A DNA stretch of 64,000 nt from Pseudomonadota bacterium (GTDB lineage: Bacteria; Bdellovibrionota; Bacteriovoracia; Bacteriovoracales; Bacteriovoracaceae), in contig JAIYBW010000005.1 of assembly GCA_027488375.1 (NCBI GenBank), forward strand, positions 62,001-126,000, read 5' to 3'. Positions 50,701 through 59,559 of this stretch are shown piece after piece. How positions within the stretch are numbered: position 1 is the stretch's first letter; each line of letters starts with the position of its first letter. Below the pieces are notes generated by a model. The model was given only the letters and a program-made list of their open reading frames with translations. It was not told the origin of the DNA and ran no database searches. The position numbers and the translations under genes were made by a program.

Positions 50701-51574
50701 CTCCAGCAACATCGACCTTGAACATGGATGAATGGGCACCATTACTGCATACAACACCATCTTCTATGGCGACATTTAATATCTTTATATTCTTCATAAA
50801 ATCAGGCCGGAGCAGAATATTTAATAAAATTCTCGGATCTCCCTGTAGAGAAGATTTTGTCCAATTGGATAGGGATGATATATTTCTCTCATCTAAAAAA
50901 ATCTTAGAAAGATTATTCCAATCTTGGGCTTCCATGTGATCAAAGGCTTCATCTATAATTGTGATGAGACGCTCTTGATTTTTCTGACTTCCTGTTACGA
51001 GCAAGATTTTATTTAAGTCCATCTTGTTTTTATCTAGAATCCTAAGAATTCTGATAAGGCTCTCAATATTTTTGATATTTTCTGTATTTGAAGCTGAGAA
51101 AATCTTGAGCAACTTGCCCTTTTCTTTTAAGCCAATCTCAGGCTGACCCATTAATTTTGAAGTCATATCAAGAATTGAGCGCTCGCCAATTAACTTTTCT
51201 AAAATTTTTCCGACTTCTCTTGCTTCTCCGTTTCTTTGAGATTCTCCCAAGACATCCATTAATTTTTTGCGTTGAGATTTAGTTTTAAAAAATATTTCAT
51301 TCACTGGAGACAATAAAACATTAAGCTCATTTTCATCGATCTCGTGCAAAGTTTTATTCAAATGGGGATAGTTTTTTTTCCAGCTGGTACAATCAAAAAT
51401 ATTAATGAGGTTATTTTTATTAAGGATCTTGCCGTCCCAGACAATTTTCGAACATGATTCATTGATCTTTTGTCTGAATGTTTGTGGGGATTTTAATTCA
51501 GCAGGCTTCTGACCTGTACAGGCCACAATTCCTAGAAAGGCGAAGGTATAGATTAAGGACTTTAAACTGAACAT
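47768..51574 (-). CDS. Very large predicted lipoprotein of unknown function
   Basis: 1268 aa with signal peptide and lipobox-like FLGIVACTGQ; no recognisable domain. Confidence 0.7.
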   Translation of the reverse strand: MFSLKSLIYTFAFLGIVACTGQKPAELKSPQTFRQKINESCSKIVWDGKILNKNNLINIFDCTSWKKNYPHLNKTLHEIDENELNVLLSPVNEIFFKTKSQRKKLMDVLGESQRNGEAREVGKILEKLIGERSILDMTSKLMGQPEIGLKEKGKLLKIFSASNTENIKNIESLIRILRILDKNKMDLNKILLVTGSQKNQERLITIIDEAFDHMEAQDWNNLSKIFLDERNISSLSNWTKSSLQGDPRILLNILLRPDFMKNIKILNVAIEDGVVCSNGAHSSMFKVDVAGELKQVIDSLKEDEQKRMEEVLLHGLTKYLAFQEFCQERTQKQGLDSFQKVLTYAMALLESDPDYDFIRDLHISFGNDRFKFIDFLTTKSFESILNHLSDLEQEKLSDEFVELMFQSFSSIDASDLQIVSKKLKDLSSVDPQETEWLSIARIFWQTKNQDEKKQLLDILSTSLDEEVSLVHIFEFFKKIMISFPDASSDLSLNLENEKLLKALTKVLFHFDDEATIKDLSIFLSDEGLFELVRVLTQTEGQSDSESRKVSSIKPIDSTYIEKPEIRAPSQTRICFNQLNASYEINSSYYQLVNELPQACRAVLGNAGFVGQIYLWMNQSHQDFIDRFGVDDFHSAQSVWSPGMLHFIFTAAVQANLNLSSSEGRRGIPPHIDEIHRVLTDPFLLDFIHDFSLLFGQAHKILNLDQKFIDYVSLKNDQELKKITQDIFKILGPVSSNLTLNKTGNCQDLNPRLGVDPCLRGSDEADNTIELLRLLKRKNETDQSLIKEILSWLHPKGGVGGQRKLTTSIEEVLTFLFDLSGEKTKKEFIFYEKESSRKEFGTILDRLEIVIRDISFLNNFYGAFFKNTVAEAQDYKKEINDSRKLLTLMEKSGPLLRGARVFPKITKSKLKNIRSTYSSLAEVADLYPQKNGTYRSYGLFIQGLLSTIQSSSLLRTQDFNPYRVPEESAVDGHNGVFLTNVVQMSGLRHMAHILRDVSNDSLSFLDSNEFKKVNSNLIARHDLKKLQEVSQYILDKYLDSPNQELNLIIKDIFYYTSKINPEDESQILEIFTKMMMILSAPEIENQQLYQFASYMEQIILQWPTLRSSIYEMNLKANWIGDLNKLLDQIIANPVAFNSTIKEFSRFINPLEFGNLLHEKDFIIQLTHFLSSSSGLKNINSDLNWFETFKVILANEEMSWEPIVNWLAYSKGENLSHKKLSFSLLVKYLGERNGSSSRWKSMMDELFLNHRKELQDFMDKTFIYLELKPD

Positions 51575-51658
51575 GAGCGAACTTTATCACTCTCAGAAGC
51601 TCAGGAAAGGCGACGAATTATAACTCTGTAGAAATAACAGGGTATGCCCAAAAATTTT

Positions 51659-52453
51659 CTATTTTGAACCTTCACCAAGAAAATACTTAAGACCTTCACC
51701 GGCGTTGATTTTATAGTTTTTAAACTCAAAGCGCTCATCAAAATTCAATGACTTAGCACCATCTTTTGACGAGGACTGCTCTGTTTCAATATCTAAACGA
51801 GTAACGACTGCTATTCCCTGGGTCGTTCCATAGCTAAAGTCTTTTTTAACAGTTACGACTTGACCATTTTCAGACTGAATAGTTTTGAGGTTTTTTAAAA
51901 CCCATTTTCCATCAGAAAAGCCCTCTTTGGTATAAACCGGGGTAATACTAAGTTCACCCACTGCTTTTTTCCCCTCTACGGCCACAAGCTTTGCCGAAGG
52001 GTCAAACTTAAAAATGTACGTCTGAACATGGGCAAGACCTGTCGTATCTCTAGCTTCAAATTCTTGAGCCGTTTTACCAGGTGCGAATTTATAACCTGCA
52101 AAACGTTGTTGAGTCGTTGGCGGCAATATTGAATCAATTATAGCGAGGATAGAAAGCTTAAGCTCTTCCTTAATCTCTTTAAAACCATCTGGTAAACCTA
52201 AAATCTCAATGGCGACTCTTTCAGGATTTGAAGTCCAATAGGTTCTGAAGACGACTTCTTCGACTCTACCAAAAATTAATTGTTCATTGAGCTGTTTTGT
52301 TATTTTTGGACTCACGATATCCACAACAAAATCTTTAACGCCACGATTTTTTAATGAATAAACTTTATTATCAAAATTATTTAAATAAACTACGGGATCT
52401 TGAGCACTCGCAAGAAGTGAGAAAAAAAATAGACTTAAAAATATAATTTTCAT
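51659..52453 (-). CDS. Exported hypothetical protein
   Basis: Signal peptide MKIIFLSLFFFSLLASAQ; start moved to 52453 (overlaps the rqcH stop). Confidence 0.6.
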   Translation of the reverse strand: MKIIFLSLFFFSLLASAQDPVVYLNNFDNKVYSLKNRGVKDFVVDIVSPKITKQLNEQLIFGRVEEVVFRTYWTSNPERVAIEILGLPDGFKEIKEELKLSILAIIDSILPPTTQQRFAGYKFAPGKTAQEFEARDTTGLAHVQTYIFKFDPSAKLVAVEGKKAVGELSITPVYTKEGFSDGKWVLKNLKTIQSENGQVVTVKKDFSYGTTQGIAVVTRLDIETEQSSSKDGAKSLNFDERFEFKNYKINAGEGLKYFLGEGSK

Positions 52454-53790
52454 GAATCTTCCTTTAACCATGAAGAGGAATCAATCCTCGGACAACGCAA
52501 ATGCTTTTCTTTTTTATATATTACCATACCGGCCGATCCGCTCACACCTTTTAAATTTTTAACGGCCGTATAAATGATGGGAATCCAATCTCCTGAAAAA
52601 TGAGAGAAATAGGCAAGTATTGTGCTCGCCATATTAATCATCTCAGATTCTAAGTGATGACCTTGCTGAATTTTTACAATCACATGGGAGCTCTTAACAC
52701 CATCAAGGTGAAACCAGAAATCTTCTTTTTTTGCCCATTTGTTTCTCAATTGATCATTACCTTGAGCACTTAGACCAACCCCAACAGAAAAATCATCAAA
52801 CTTAAAAACTTTATAGTCCTCTTTTTCAGGCATTTTCAGTTGTTGATTTTGTTTTATTTCCTCACGGCCCCAAACAGGCTTCACCATTGGGAGCTGGGAT
52901 GATGATTTGATCGTCTGAACTTGACCCGCAAGTTGATCTTGGGCACTGGATAGTCTTTCAGTCAGAATTGACTCACCTTTTTTAAGTTTTTTTATTTTTT
53001 CAAATAAAAGATTTCTTCTTTCAAATGGATTAAGTTCACCTTCAAATTTTATTTTATGGTCTCCGACTTTCAATTCATAACCTTCGAGACTACTTCCTTT
53101 GTCTAAAATTTTTTGTAACTGACCCCATTGGCGAGTCTTCTCTAGGTCAGATTCAATATTAGAAATTTTCCTCTGTAAAAAAGTTGGAGAAGAAGATAAG
53201 CCTTTGAGTTTTGCCGCGCTTAGTTCATCTTTTAAAAGATCCTCAATAGTTGAGGCATGTGGTGACTGGAGGTCATGCTTAATATCACTTCTGCGACCAA
53301 CCTCGTTGAAAAGCTCAAAATGATTATCCAAGTCAGTGTTGGCGAGTATGGCCTTACCATGCCAGCTTAAAAGGATCCTGAAAGGCTCATCAGGACCATC
53401 CTGAAAATGATGGATAAAATAGAGCTTTCTACCTCTCCAGAAAAAGAGCAGTGATTGCTTTTGTCCAAATTTTTGATAAACAAATTTAATAATCCGATCG
53501 TAAGGATCTAGTTCGATTTCTAAAAAACTACATGATGAGACATGACGACGAAGATATTCAAGAAAAGCATCCTTGCGCCTTAATTCTGAAGTAGGAGGAT
53601 GGTTGCCAATCCAAAGCCCTTCTTGCCCACCACCACGTCCGAGATAAAGATGCCAGGTTTTGCCTGGAGAACGAATTGAAAATGAAATAAAATAAGCTGT
53701 ACTATAAATTTTCTGAATTTGAGCATGGGCCAGTTGAAAAGACTGAATAGTTTTGACCTGCTTTTGCAAATCTAGATAATATTGGATCAT
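52450..53790 (-). CDS. rqcH: NFACT family protein, RqcH/Rqc2 homologue
   Basis: NFACT-R motifs VGLSAQGNDQLRNKWAKKEDFWFHLDGVKSSHVIVK and MASTILAYFSHFSGDWIPIIYTAVKNLKGVSGSAGMVIYK; PYDRII in NFACT-N; coiled-coil middle. Confidence 0.85.
   Translation of the reverse strand: MIQYYLDLQKQVKTIQSFQLAHAQIQKIYSTAYFISFSIRSPGKTWHLYLGRGGGQEGLWIGNHPPTSELRRKDAFLEYLRRHVSSCSFLEIELDPYDRIIKFVYQKFGQKQSLLFFWRGRKLYFIHHFQDGPDEPFRILLSWHGKAILANTDLDNHFELFNEVGRRSDIKHDLQSPHASTIEDLLKDELSAAKLKGLSSSPTFLQRKISNIESDLEKTRQWGQLQKILDKGSSLEGYELKVGDHKIKFEGELNPFERRNLLFEKIKKLKKGESILTERLSSAQDQLAGQVQTIKSSSQLPMVKPVWGREEIKQNQQLKMPEKEDYKVFKFDDFSVGVGLSAQGNDQLRNKWAKKEDFWFHLDGVKSSHVIVKIQQGHHLESEMINMASTILAYFSHFSGDWIPIIYTAVKNLKGVSGSAGMVIYKKEKHLRCPRIDSSSWLKEDS
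53753..53780 (+). promoter_or_regulatory. Putative promoter for mutS2, inside the 5' end of rqcH
   Basis: TTGACC (53753-53758), 16-nt spacer, GATAAT (53775-53780); 10 nt to ATG 53791. Confidence 0.5.
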
Positions 53791-56163
53791 ATGAATATCA
53801 ATCTACTTTCTCTAAATAAAACTGTTCACCACTCACAAGTGGAATGGGATATCTTATCAGGTATTATATCTCAATTTGCCTATTTTGAGCGAAATAAGGA
53901 AAAACTACTTTCAACTATTTTTACTCACCAATTAGAGGAGTTACGCCAGGAACTGGCCATAACCCAGAGTTATTTAAAACTGGTAAATGATGACCACCGT
54001 CAGATCCTCAAACAAGTCTTAAGTCGAATAGCCCCAGATAACTCCGTTGAGAAATTAAAACAACATTTAAGCAAAAAAGGAGTTTTAAGTTTTTCTGAGT
54101 TAAATAAGCTCACTCGCGTTATTGAAACAGGAATCTTTTTAAAAAAAGATTTTCCCAAGCTTGAGATCCAAGAATTTAAGACAATTCATGAAATAGAATA
54201 TATCTCTATCCAGAGAAATTTCCTTAAAGAATTTAGACACCTCGTTGATGAAAGTGGAGATCTGCACCTAGATCGTCACCCTGAACTCTCTGCACTTAAT
54301 TTGCGCTTAAGAGAACTTGAAGAAAAAATAAGAAGAGTGATTCAGGATTGGATGATTGAACCTCAACACAGTAAGATTCTTCAATTTTCTAGTTATGATA
54401 TTCACTATGATAGGTATGTGGTCCCTATCCGTTCTGATTCTTATCGATCAGATATTGGTCTGATCGTTTCACGCTCTGAGACGGGTCAGACCCTTTTCGT
54501 TGAGCCGTTTGAGGTAAGAGACTATTGTAATAAGCGAATGGAAGTCGTTGCAAAGATTGATGAAATTATCAATCAACTTGCCATGAAATTTTCTTTTACC
54601 CTTTATGAATACCATCACATTTTAAATGAAACTTACAATCAGCTTCTTAGGGTCGATTTTTATCTCGCGAAATCTGATTTTGCTACTGAGTACTCTCTAG
54701 AGTGTCCTAGAATCAGAACGACTCCAGGTTTTAGACTCACAAAGCTTTTTCATCCACTTATAAAAAATCCCATTAAGAACAATGCCGATTGCTCTCAAGG
54801 CGATTCAGGGATTGTCATTTCTGGGCCCAACACTGGAGGAAAAACTGTCTTCCTTAAATCTCTCAGTCTTGCCTATCTCCTTTTTTATCATGGTTTTTTT
54901 GTTCCTGCAGCAGAAGCAGAAATGTATCCATATGAAGGTCTTTTTTACTTTGGTAATGACTTACAAAATCTCCAATCTGGACTGAGTTCTTTTTCTGGAG
55001 AAGTAAAAAATTATATCGAACTCTTAGAGCAAATCTCTCCATCGAATTTGATCCTCATTGATGAGATATTTAATTCCACTTCCTCTGATGAAGCCTCTGC
55101 TTTATCGCTGGCCTACTTTAATGAACTTCACAAAAAAGCTATTTGCCATATTGTTGTCTCCACTCACCATCAGATGTTTAAAACTTTTATTCACCAAAAC
55201 CAAAGGTACATCTCCTGTCATGTGGGTTTTGATACTGAGAGAATGAAACCAACCTATAAAATCCAATGGGGGACCCCAGGTGCCTCGATGGCAATTGATA
55301 TTTTTAGGATATTAAGTCGAAATCACCCAGATTTAGGATGCATACCTGACGAGGCGATCAAACATCTCAATAATAAAAATATTAGTTATGAAACTTTACT
55401 TCAGAGAGTTTCTCAAAAACAAATTGAATTGGATCAATTACTCACGGCCAATCGTCAACTAGAGGTAGAACTTAAAAATCAAAAAGGCTCAATGGAAGGA
55501 ATACTCAATCTAAAACTTAATGAAGAGCTCAATAAAGCTCGACGAGAAGTTGATAAGATTTTCCATGAAGCCCGACAAATCGTTGAAGAGGCGAGGCGCC
55601 AAGAAAATTTCAAAATTAAAAAAATAGAAGAGAAAAGTCATGAACTGCATTCAAAAATTCGCTCTCTCAATAAAACAGAAGAAAAAGAAGAGCTGTCTCC
55701 CCCTGCTCCGATTGGAGACTTAGATATTAAACAATTAAAAATAGGTGATATTGTTTTTTCCCAGGTCTTAAAAAAAGAATTTACCGTCCTTTCGATTGAT
55801 CTTAGAAAAAACGAAGTCCAAATAGGAAAAGGTCCCATAAAACTGACTGTCCCTTCATCGACACTTTCATCGACTAAAAAAGCCCCTTTACGGGCCAAGG
55901 TTAGCGTTTCCTTTGAGAAAAATTCAAATGCTCGGTTTGAGTATGATGTGCGGGGTTTACGTCTTTCAGAGTGCCAATCGACCATTGAAAGGGCCCTCGG
56001 AGATCTCCTCACTGGTGATATACCTTTCGTGCATATTATTCATGGACATGGTGATGGGATACTCAAAAACTGGCTTAGAGATTATGTAAAGAAATCAAAA
56101 GATTTTGCTATCGACTCATCAGAATCTGGAAATGATGGAGAAACACGAATTATCATCAAATAA
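53791..56163 (+). CDS. mutS2: MutS2 with C-terminal Smr domain
   Basis: GPNTGGKTVFLKSLSLAYL, LILIDEIFNSTSSDEASALSLAYF, KOW-like segment, Smr DVRGLRLSECQ...HIIHGHGDGILKNWLRDYVKK; ATG 53791 preferred over TTG 53782. Confidence 0.94.
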   Translation: MNINLLSLNKTVHHSQVEWDILSGIISQFAYFERNKEKLLSTIFTHQLEELRQELAITQSYLKLVNDDHRQILKQVLSRIAPDNSVEKLKQHLSKKGVLSFSELNKLTRVIETGIFLKKDFPKLEIQEFKTIHEIEYISIQRNFLKEFRHLVDESGDLHLDRHPELSALNLRLRELEEKIRRVIQDWMIEPQHSKILQFSSYDIHYDRYVVPIRSDSYRSDIGLIVSRSETGQTLFVEPFEVRDYCNKRMEVVAKIDEIINQLAMKFSFTLYEYHHILNETYNQLLRVDFYLAKSDFATEYSLECPRIRTTPGFRLTKLFHPLIKNPIKNNADCSQGDSGIVISGPNTGGKTVFLKSLSLAYLLFYHGFFVPAAEAEMYPYEGLFYFGNDLQNLQSGLSSFSGEVKNYIELLEQISPSNLILIDEIFNSTSSDEASALSLAYFNELHKKAICHIVVSTHHQMFKTFIHQNQRYISCHVGFDTERMKPTYKIQWGTPGASMAIDIFRILSRNHPDLGCIPDEAIKHLNNKNISYETLLQRVSQKQIELDQLLTANRQLEVELKNQKGSMEGILNLKLNEELNKARREVDKIFHEARQIVEEARRQENFKIKKIEEKSHELHSKIRSLNKTEEKEELSPPAPIGDLDIKQLKIGDIVFSQVLKKEFTVLSIDLRKNEVQIGKGPIKLTVPSSTLSSTKKAPLRAKVSVSFEKNSNARFEYDVRGLRLSECQSTIERALGDLLTGDIPFVHIIHGHGDGILKNWLRDYVKKSKDFAIDSSESGNDGETRIIIK

Positions 56164-56164
56164 A

Positions 56165-56192
56165 AAAAAAGGGGCCCATAAGGGCCCCTTTT
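56165..56192. terminator. Bidirectional terminator between mutS2 and lepB
   Basis: AAAAAGGGGCCCATAAGGGCCCCTTTT between convergent genes. Confidence 0.88.
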
Positions 56193-56195
56193 GGA

Positions 56196-56990
56196 TTAAT
56201 CAATAATTGTTCCAATTCTCCACGGCCTAAATTTAAAGGATTCTTGCTCATCCTCACTGCCTGGCCAAGGGACAGAGAGAGAAAACCATATCGCGATAGC
56301 TTTACCTTTAATATGACCAAAAGGAACTGTTCCCCATCGGCGTGAATCTGCAGAAAAATCTCTATTATCACCCATTACAAAATAGTTATCTTTAGGGACT
56401 GTGAATTTATAATAATTGGCAAAATAATCATTTCCTTGATCGACCTGAGTAACGTGAGTCGCCTCCCCAGTCTTCGTTTCCATAAACTTAAACTGATAGG
56501 ATTTATAACGATCATCCATATCTTCTAAAATCTTTTTTCCATCAATTTCTTTTGTTTCAATAGGCTTATTATTTACGTATACAACTTTATCGATCACCTC
56601 AATCGTATCCCCAGGAAGACCTACCACTCTTTTAATATAATTAAGGTTTGTGTCTTTTGGATATTTAAAGACAACCACATCTCCTCGCTTAGGCTGTTGC
56701 GGGCCAGTTAAATATATAGGATCAGAAAACCAGTCACTGAAAGGAACTTTAAAACCATAAGAAAATTTATTCACAAGTATGAAGTCCCCGATTAGTAATG
56801 TAGGAATCATTGAACCAGATGGTATTTTGAATGGTTCAAAGAGAACTGATCTGAAAACAAGAACAGAGAGTATGATCAGGGTAAAAGACTTTACCTCTTT
56901 TATAAATTTTTCTCTTCTTGTTGGGCCAGGAATGGAAACAGCCTCTACTTCAACGGGATTTACAGCTTCAGTTGATTGATTTTCTTGCAT
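56196..56990 (-). CDS. lepB: Signal peptidase I
   Basis: FKIPSGSMIPTLLIGDFILVNK, KRGDVVVFKYPKDTNLNYIKRVVGLPGD, VMGDNRDFSADSRRWGTVPFGHIKGKA. Confidence 0.96.
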   Translation of the reverse strand: MQENQSTEAVNPVEVEAVSIPGPTRREKFIKEVKSFTLIILSVLVFRSVLFEPFKIPSGSMIPTLLIGDFILVNKFSYGFKVPFSDWFSDPIYLTGPQQPKRGDVVVFKYPKDTNLNYIKRVVGLPGDTIEVIDKVVYVNNKPIETKEIDGKKILEDMDDRYKSYQFKFMETKTGEATHVTQVDQGNDYFANYYKFTVPKDNYFVMGDNRDFSADSRRWGTVPFGHIKGKAIAIWFSLSVPWPGSEDEQESFKFRPWRIGTIID

Positions 56991-57002
56991 AGGAGGCGCC
57001 TT

Positions 57003-58259
57003 TTATTTTTTCTTTGAATAGATGCTGGAGTAGTAATACTCCATTATATTTTTAGCTAAGAGTGGAGATTTAACATACCACTTTTTCTGATTCACTATCA
57101 TGACACAAATTGAAATTCCTTTATCGGATTTTTCTTCAAGAGATTTGGCATAACTCACAAACCAATCCCTCTTACCATAAGGCTCACCACCAGTTATGCT
57201 TCCAGTCTTTCCACCTATTTCTAGTTTTCCAAGAAGGTATTGGCTTCTTCTAAAAGAAGAACGAGCTGTCCCGTCAGTGATCGTGGCCATAAATAAAGTT
57301 CTTAAGTCCTCAGCTGACTGTGGAGTTAAAACCTGTTCCTCTTTTTTAATGGGAGGAAAAATGACTTTTTTCTCTTGAATTCCATCAAGAGATTTAATGA
57401 CGATGGGAAAACGTAAAAGACCACCATTAGCAACAACAGACCCAATAACTGCTCCATGGACTGGACTCATCAGAGTTTGAGTATTAAGTCCTGATGAGAA
57501 TTCAGCTAAGTTGTATTGATCTTGGGCCATGTTGAAAACAGATGGAGCAAGATTAACCCCATCCAGTATTCGTCGATTGAATCCAAATTTTTCTGCCATT
57601 TTTTTAAGGCCTGCAGGCGTTAAATTTTCAATGGCCGTTCTACCAAATATAACGTTATTAGAAGTTGCAAAAGCTTTCTGCAAATCCAAGCTTCTTATCC
57701 AGCGTCTACTGGCCGGCTCTTTCAATTGAGAGCGATACAAAGTTGTAGAGCGTCCCGTGAAATTAAATTCTGTGTCCGTTTTGATATGAGTATTTTCTAG
57801 GAGATCTGAAGCGGTAATAATTTTAAAAATACTTGCTGCAGGGTGAGTCGTTGTAAACGCCAGATCTCTGCCAAACATATTTTTATTTCTGGCATAGTCC
57901 ACTGCTGCTAAAATGTGCCCGCTTTCATTATCTAAAACCACTACTGATGTGTAATCAGATCGATAAAGAGAAAGTTGTCTTTTGATGAAATCCTCTAAAT
58001 CTTCATTAAAAGTATAGCTAGGCTTATACTTTGAAGAATCGTAATCAATCAATTGATCCCAACTCTGATGCTTTCCAATTATATTTTTCCACTCACTCGG
58101 AGCTTCAGTTGGAGCAGACTTCATGGCCTGAATATCAGCAGGTCCTTGAAAAAGAGTATTGTCTTTAATGAAATTCAAGTTCGCCCAAACGATGGAGGAC
58201 GAGCTTAAAAAACTCACAAAAGAAATGAGGAGAATGCGGTTTAAATCCTTGAAAACCAT
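57003..58259 (-). CDS. Penicillin-binding protein, transpeptidase domain only
   Basis: SxxK (AASIFKI), SNN (TSNNVIF), KTG (GGKTGSITGG); N-terminal signal/anchor; no obvious dimerisation or glycosyltransferase domain. Confidence 0.85.
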   Translation of the reverse strand: MVFKDLNRILLISFVSFLSSSSIVWANLNFIKDNTLFQGPADIQAMKSAPTEAPSEWKNIIGKHQSWDQLIDYDSSKYKPSYTFNEDLEDFIKRQLSLYRSDYTSVVVLDNESGHILAAVDYARNKNMFGRDLAFTTTHPAASIFKIITASDLLENTHIKTDTEFNFTGRSTTLYRSQLKEPASRRWIRSLDLQKAFATSNNVIFGRTAIENLTPAGLKKMAEKFGFNRRILDGVNLAPSVFNMAQDQYNLAEFSSGLNTQTLMSPVHGAVIGSVVANGGLLRFPIVIKSLDGIQEKKVIFPPIKKEEQVLTPQSAEDLRTLFMATITDGTARSSFRRSQYLLGKLEIGGKTGSITGGEPYGKRDWFVSYAKSLEEKSDKGISICVMIVNQKKWYVKSPLLAKNIMEYYYSSIYSKKK

Positions 58260-58268
58260 AGAAAGACA

Positions 58269-58880
58269 TTATGCCTTAAACTGCTTTCCAATGACAAAAA
58301 ATTCTTTGCTTACACTACGCGTGGATTTGGGTTTTAAGTAACTGAAATCACTAAATCGTTTTTTTTGATCTTTGAGATAATTCTGAGCATCGTGAGAGTC
58401 AAAGACCTTGATCACAAAATTTCCGCCAACTTTGAGGAACTGCGGTAAAAGTCCAAAAACTGACTCTACTAAATTGAGAGAGCGAATTTGATCAAGAGAT
58501 TGAACTCCAGTTGTGCTAGGTGCCATATCTGATAGAACCACATCAAATTTATCTTCTACATCGAGTTGTGATAAATCAGAAATATTAAAAATATCTTTCT
58601 GATAGACTCGGACATTGCTCACTCCAGAAAGTTTTTTATTCACTTCCTGAATATCAATTCCTACGACTCTCCCATTGTCGCCAATGACCTTACTTGTGTA
58701 CTGAATCCAGGATCCAGGGTAATAGCCAAAATCAACAACCAGGTCGCCTTTTTTAAGGACCTTATATTTTTGATCTATTTCTTCGAGCTTATAAATAGAG
58801 CGAGCCAAGTAATTTTCTTGTTTGGCCTTGTTAAAATAATGATCTTTAACTTTAAAGTTTCCCATGCCTCTTTTTAGCAA
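58269..58880 (-). CDS. rlmE: 23S rRNA (uridine-2'-O-)-methyltransferase RlmE/FtsJ
   Basis: ARSIYKLEEIDQKYKVLKKGDLVVDFGYYPGSWIQY, VVLSDMAPSTTGVQSLDQ, GGNFVIKVFD. Confidence 0.93.
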   Translation of the reverse strand: MLKRGMGNFKVKDHYFNKAKQENYLARSIYKLEEIDQKYKVLKKGDLVVDFGYYPGSWIQYTSKVIGDNGRVVGIDIQEVNKKLSGVSNVRVYQKDIFNISDLSQLDVEDKFDVVLSDMAPSTTGVQSLDQIRSLNLVESVFGLLPQFLKVGGNFVIKVFDSHDAQNYLKDQKKRFSDFSYLKPKSTRSVSKEFFVIGKQFKA

Positions 58881-58899
58881 GCTTTGATAACATCAGGCC

Positions 58900-59559
58900 A
58901 TGAAAAAAATTGACCTTGCCCTTGAAGTTTATCAGCGTCTTAAAAAGCTCTACCCTGATGCTCACTGTGAACTAAATCACTCTAATCCCTTTGAATTGTT
59001 AATTGCTACCATCCTATCGGCCCAATGTACGGATGTGCGTGTAAATATGGTCACTCCAGGCCTATTCAAGCTTTTTCCTACTCCTAAGGCCCTCGCTGAA
59101 GCTCCGTTGGAAGACATTGAGGAAGCCATTAAATCTATCAATTTTTTTCGTAATAAAAGTAAATCTCTCATCGGCTGTGCTCAAAAACTTATAGAAAATC
59201 ATCGAGGAGAAGTTCCAAAATCAGTTGAGGAATTAAGTGATTTACCTGGAGTGGGAAGGAAAACGGCTAATGTTGTCCTTGGAAATGCATTTAATATAAA
59301 TACCGGTATTGTCGTTGATACCCATGTAAAGAGAACATCTCATCTTTTAGGCTTAACAAAACATACTGATCCAGAAAAAGTAGAAATGGATTTGATGAAA
59401 CTCTTTCCTAATGAAAACTGGACTGAAATTTCTCATCTGCTTATTTTTTTAGGACGCAGAACCTGTATCGCAAGAAGGCCACAATGTGATCTTTGTGTCC
59501 TCAAGGATGTTTGTCCGGCGAGCAAAAAATTGACAAAAGCTCCTCTGAAAGCTCGCTAA
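58900..59559 (+). CDS. nth: Endonuclease III
   Basis: LIATILSAQCTDVRVN, LPGVGRKTANVVLGNAF, VDTHVKRTSHLLGL, FeS cysteines CIARRPQCDLCVLKDVC. Confidence 0.96.
   Translation: MKKIDLALEVYQRLKKLYPDAHCELNHSNPFELLIATILSAQCTDVRVNMVTPGLFKLFPTPKALAEAPLEDIEEAIKSINFFRNKSKSLIGCAQKLIENHRGEVPKSVEELSDLPGVGRKTANVVLGNAFNINTGIVVDTHVKRTSHLLGLTKHTDPEKVEMDLMKLFPNENWTEISHLLIFLGRRTCIARRPQCDLCVLKDVCPASKKLTKAPLKAR

Noticed and set aside
55638-56012. 124-aa minus ORF opposite mutS2
   Set aside because: Antisense to the KOW/Smr-coding region of mutS2; composition is that of a shadow ORF.
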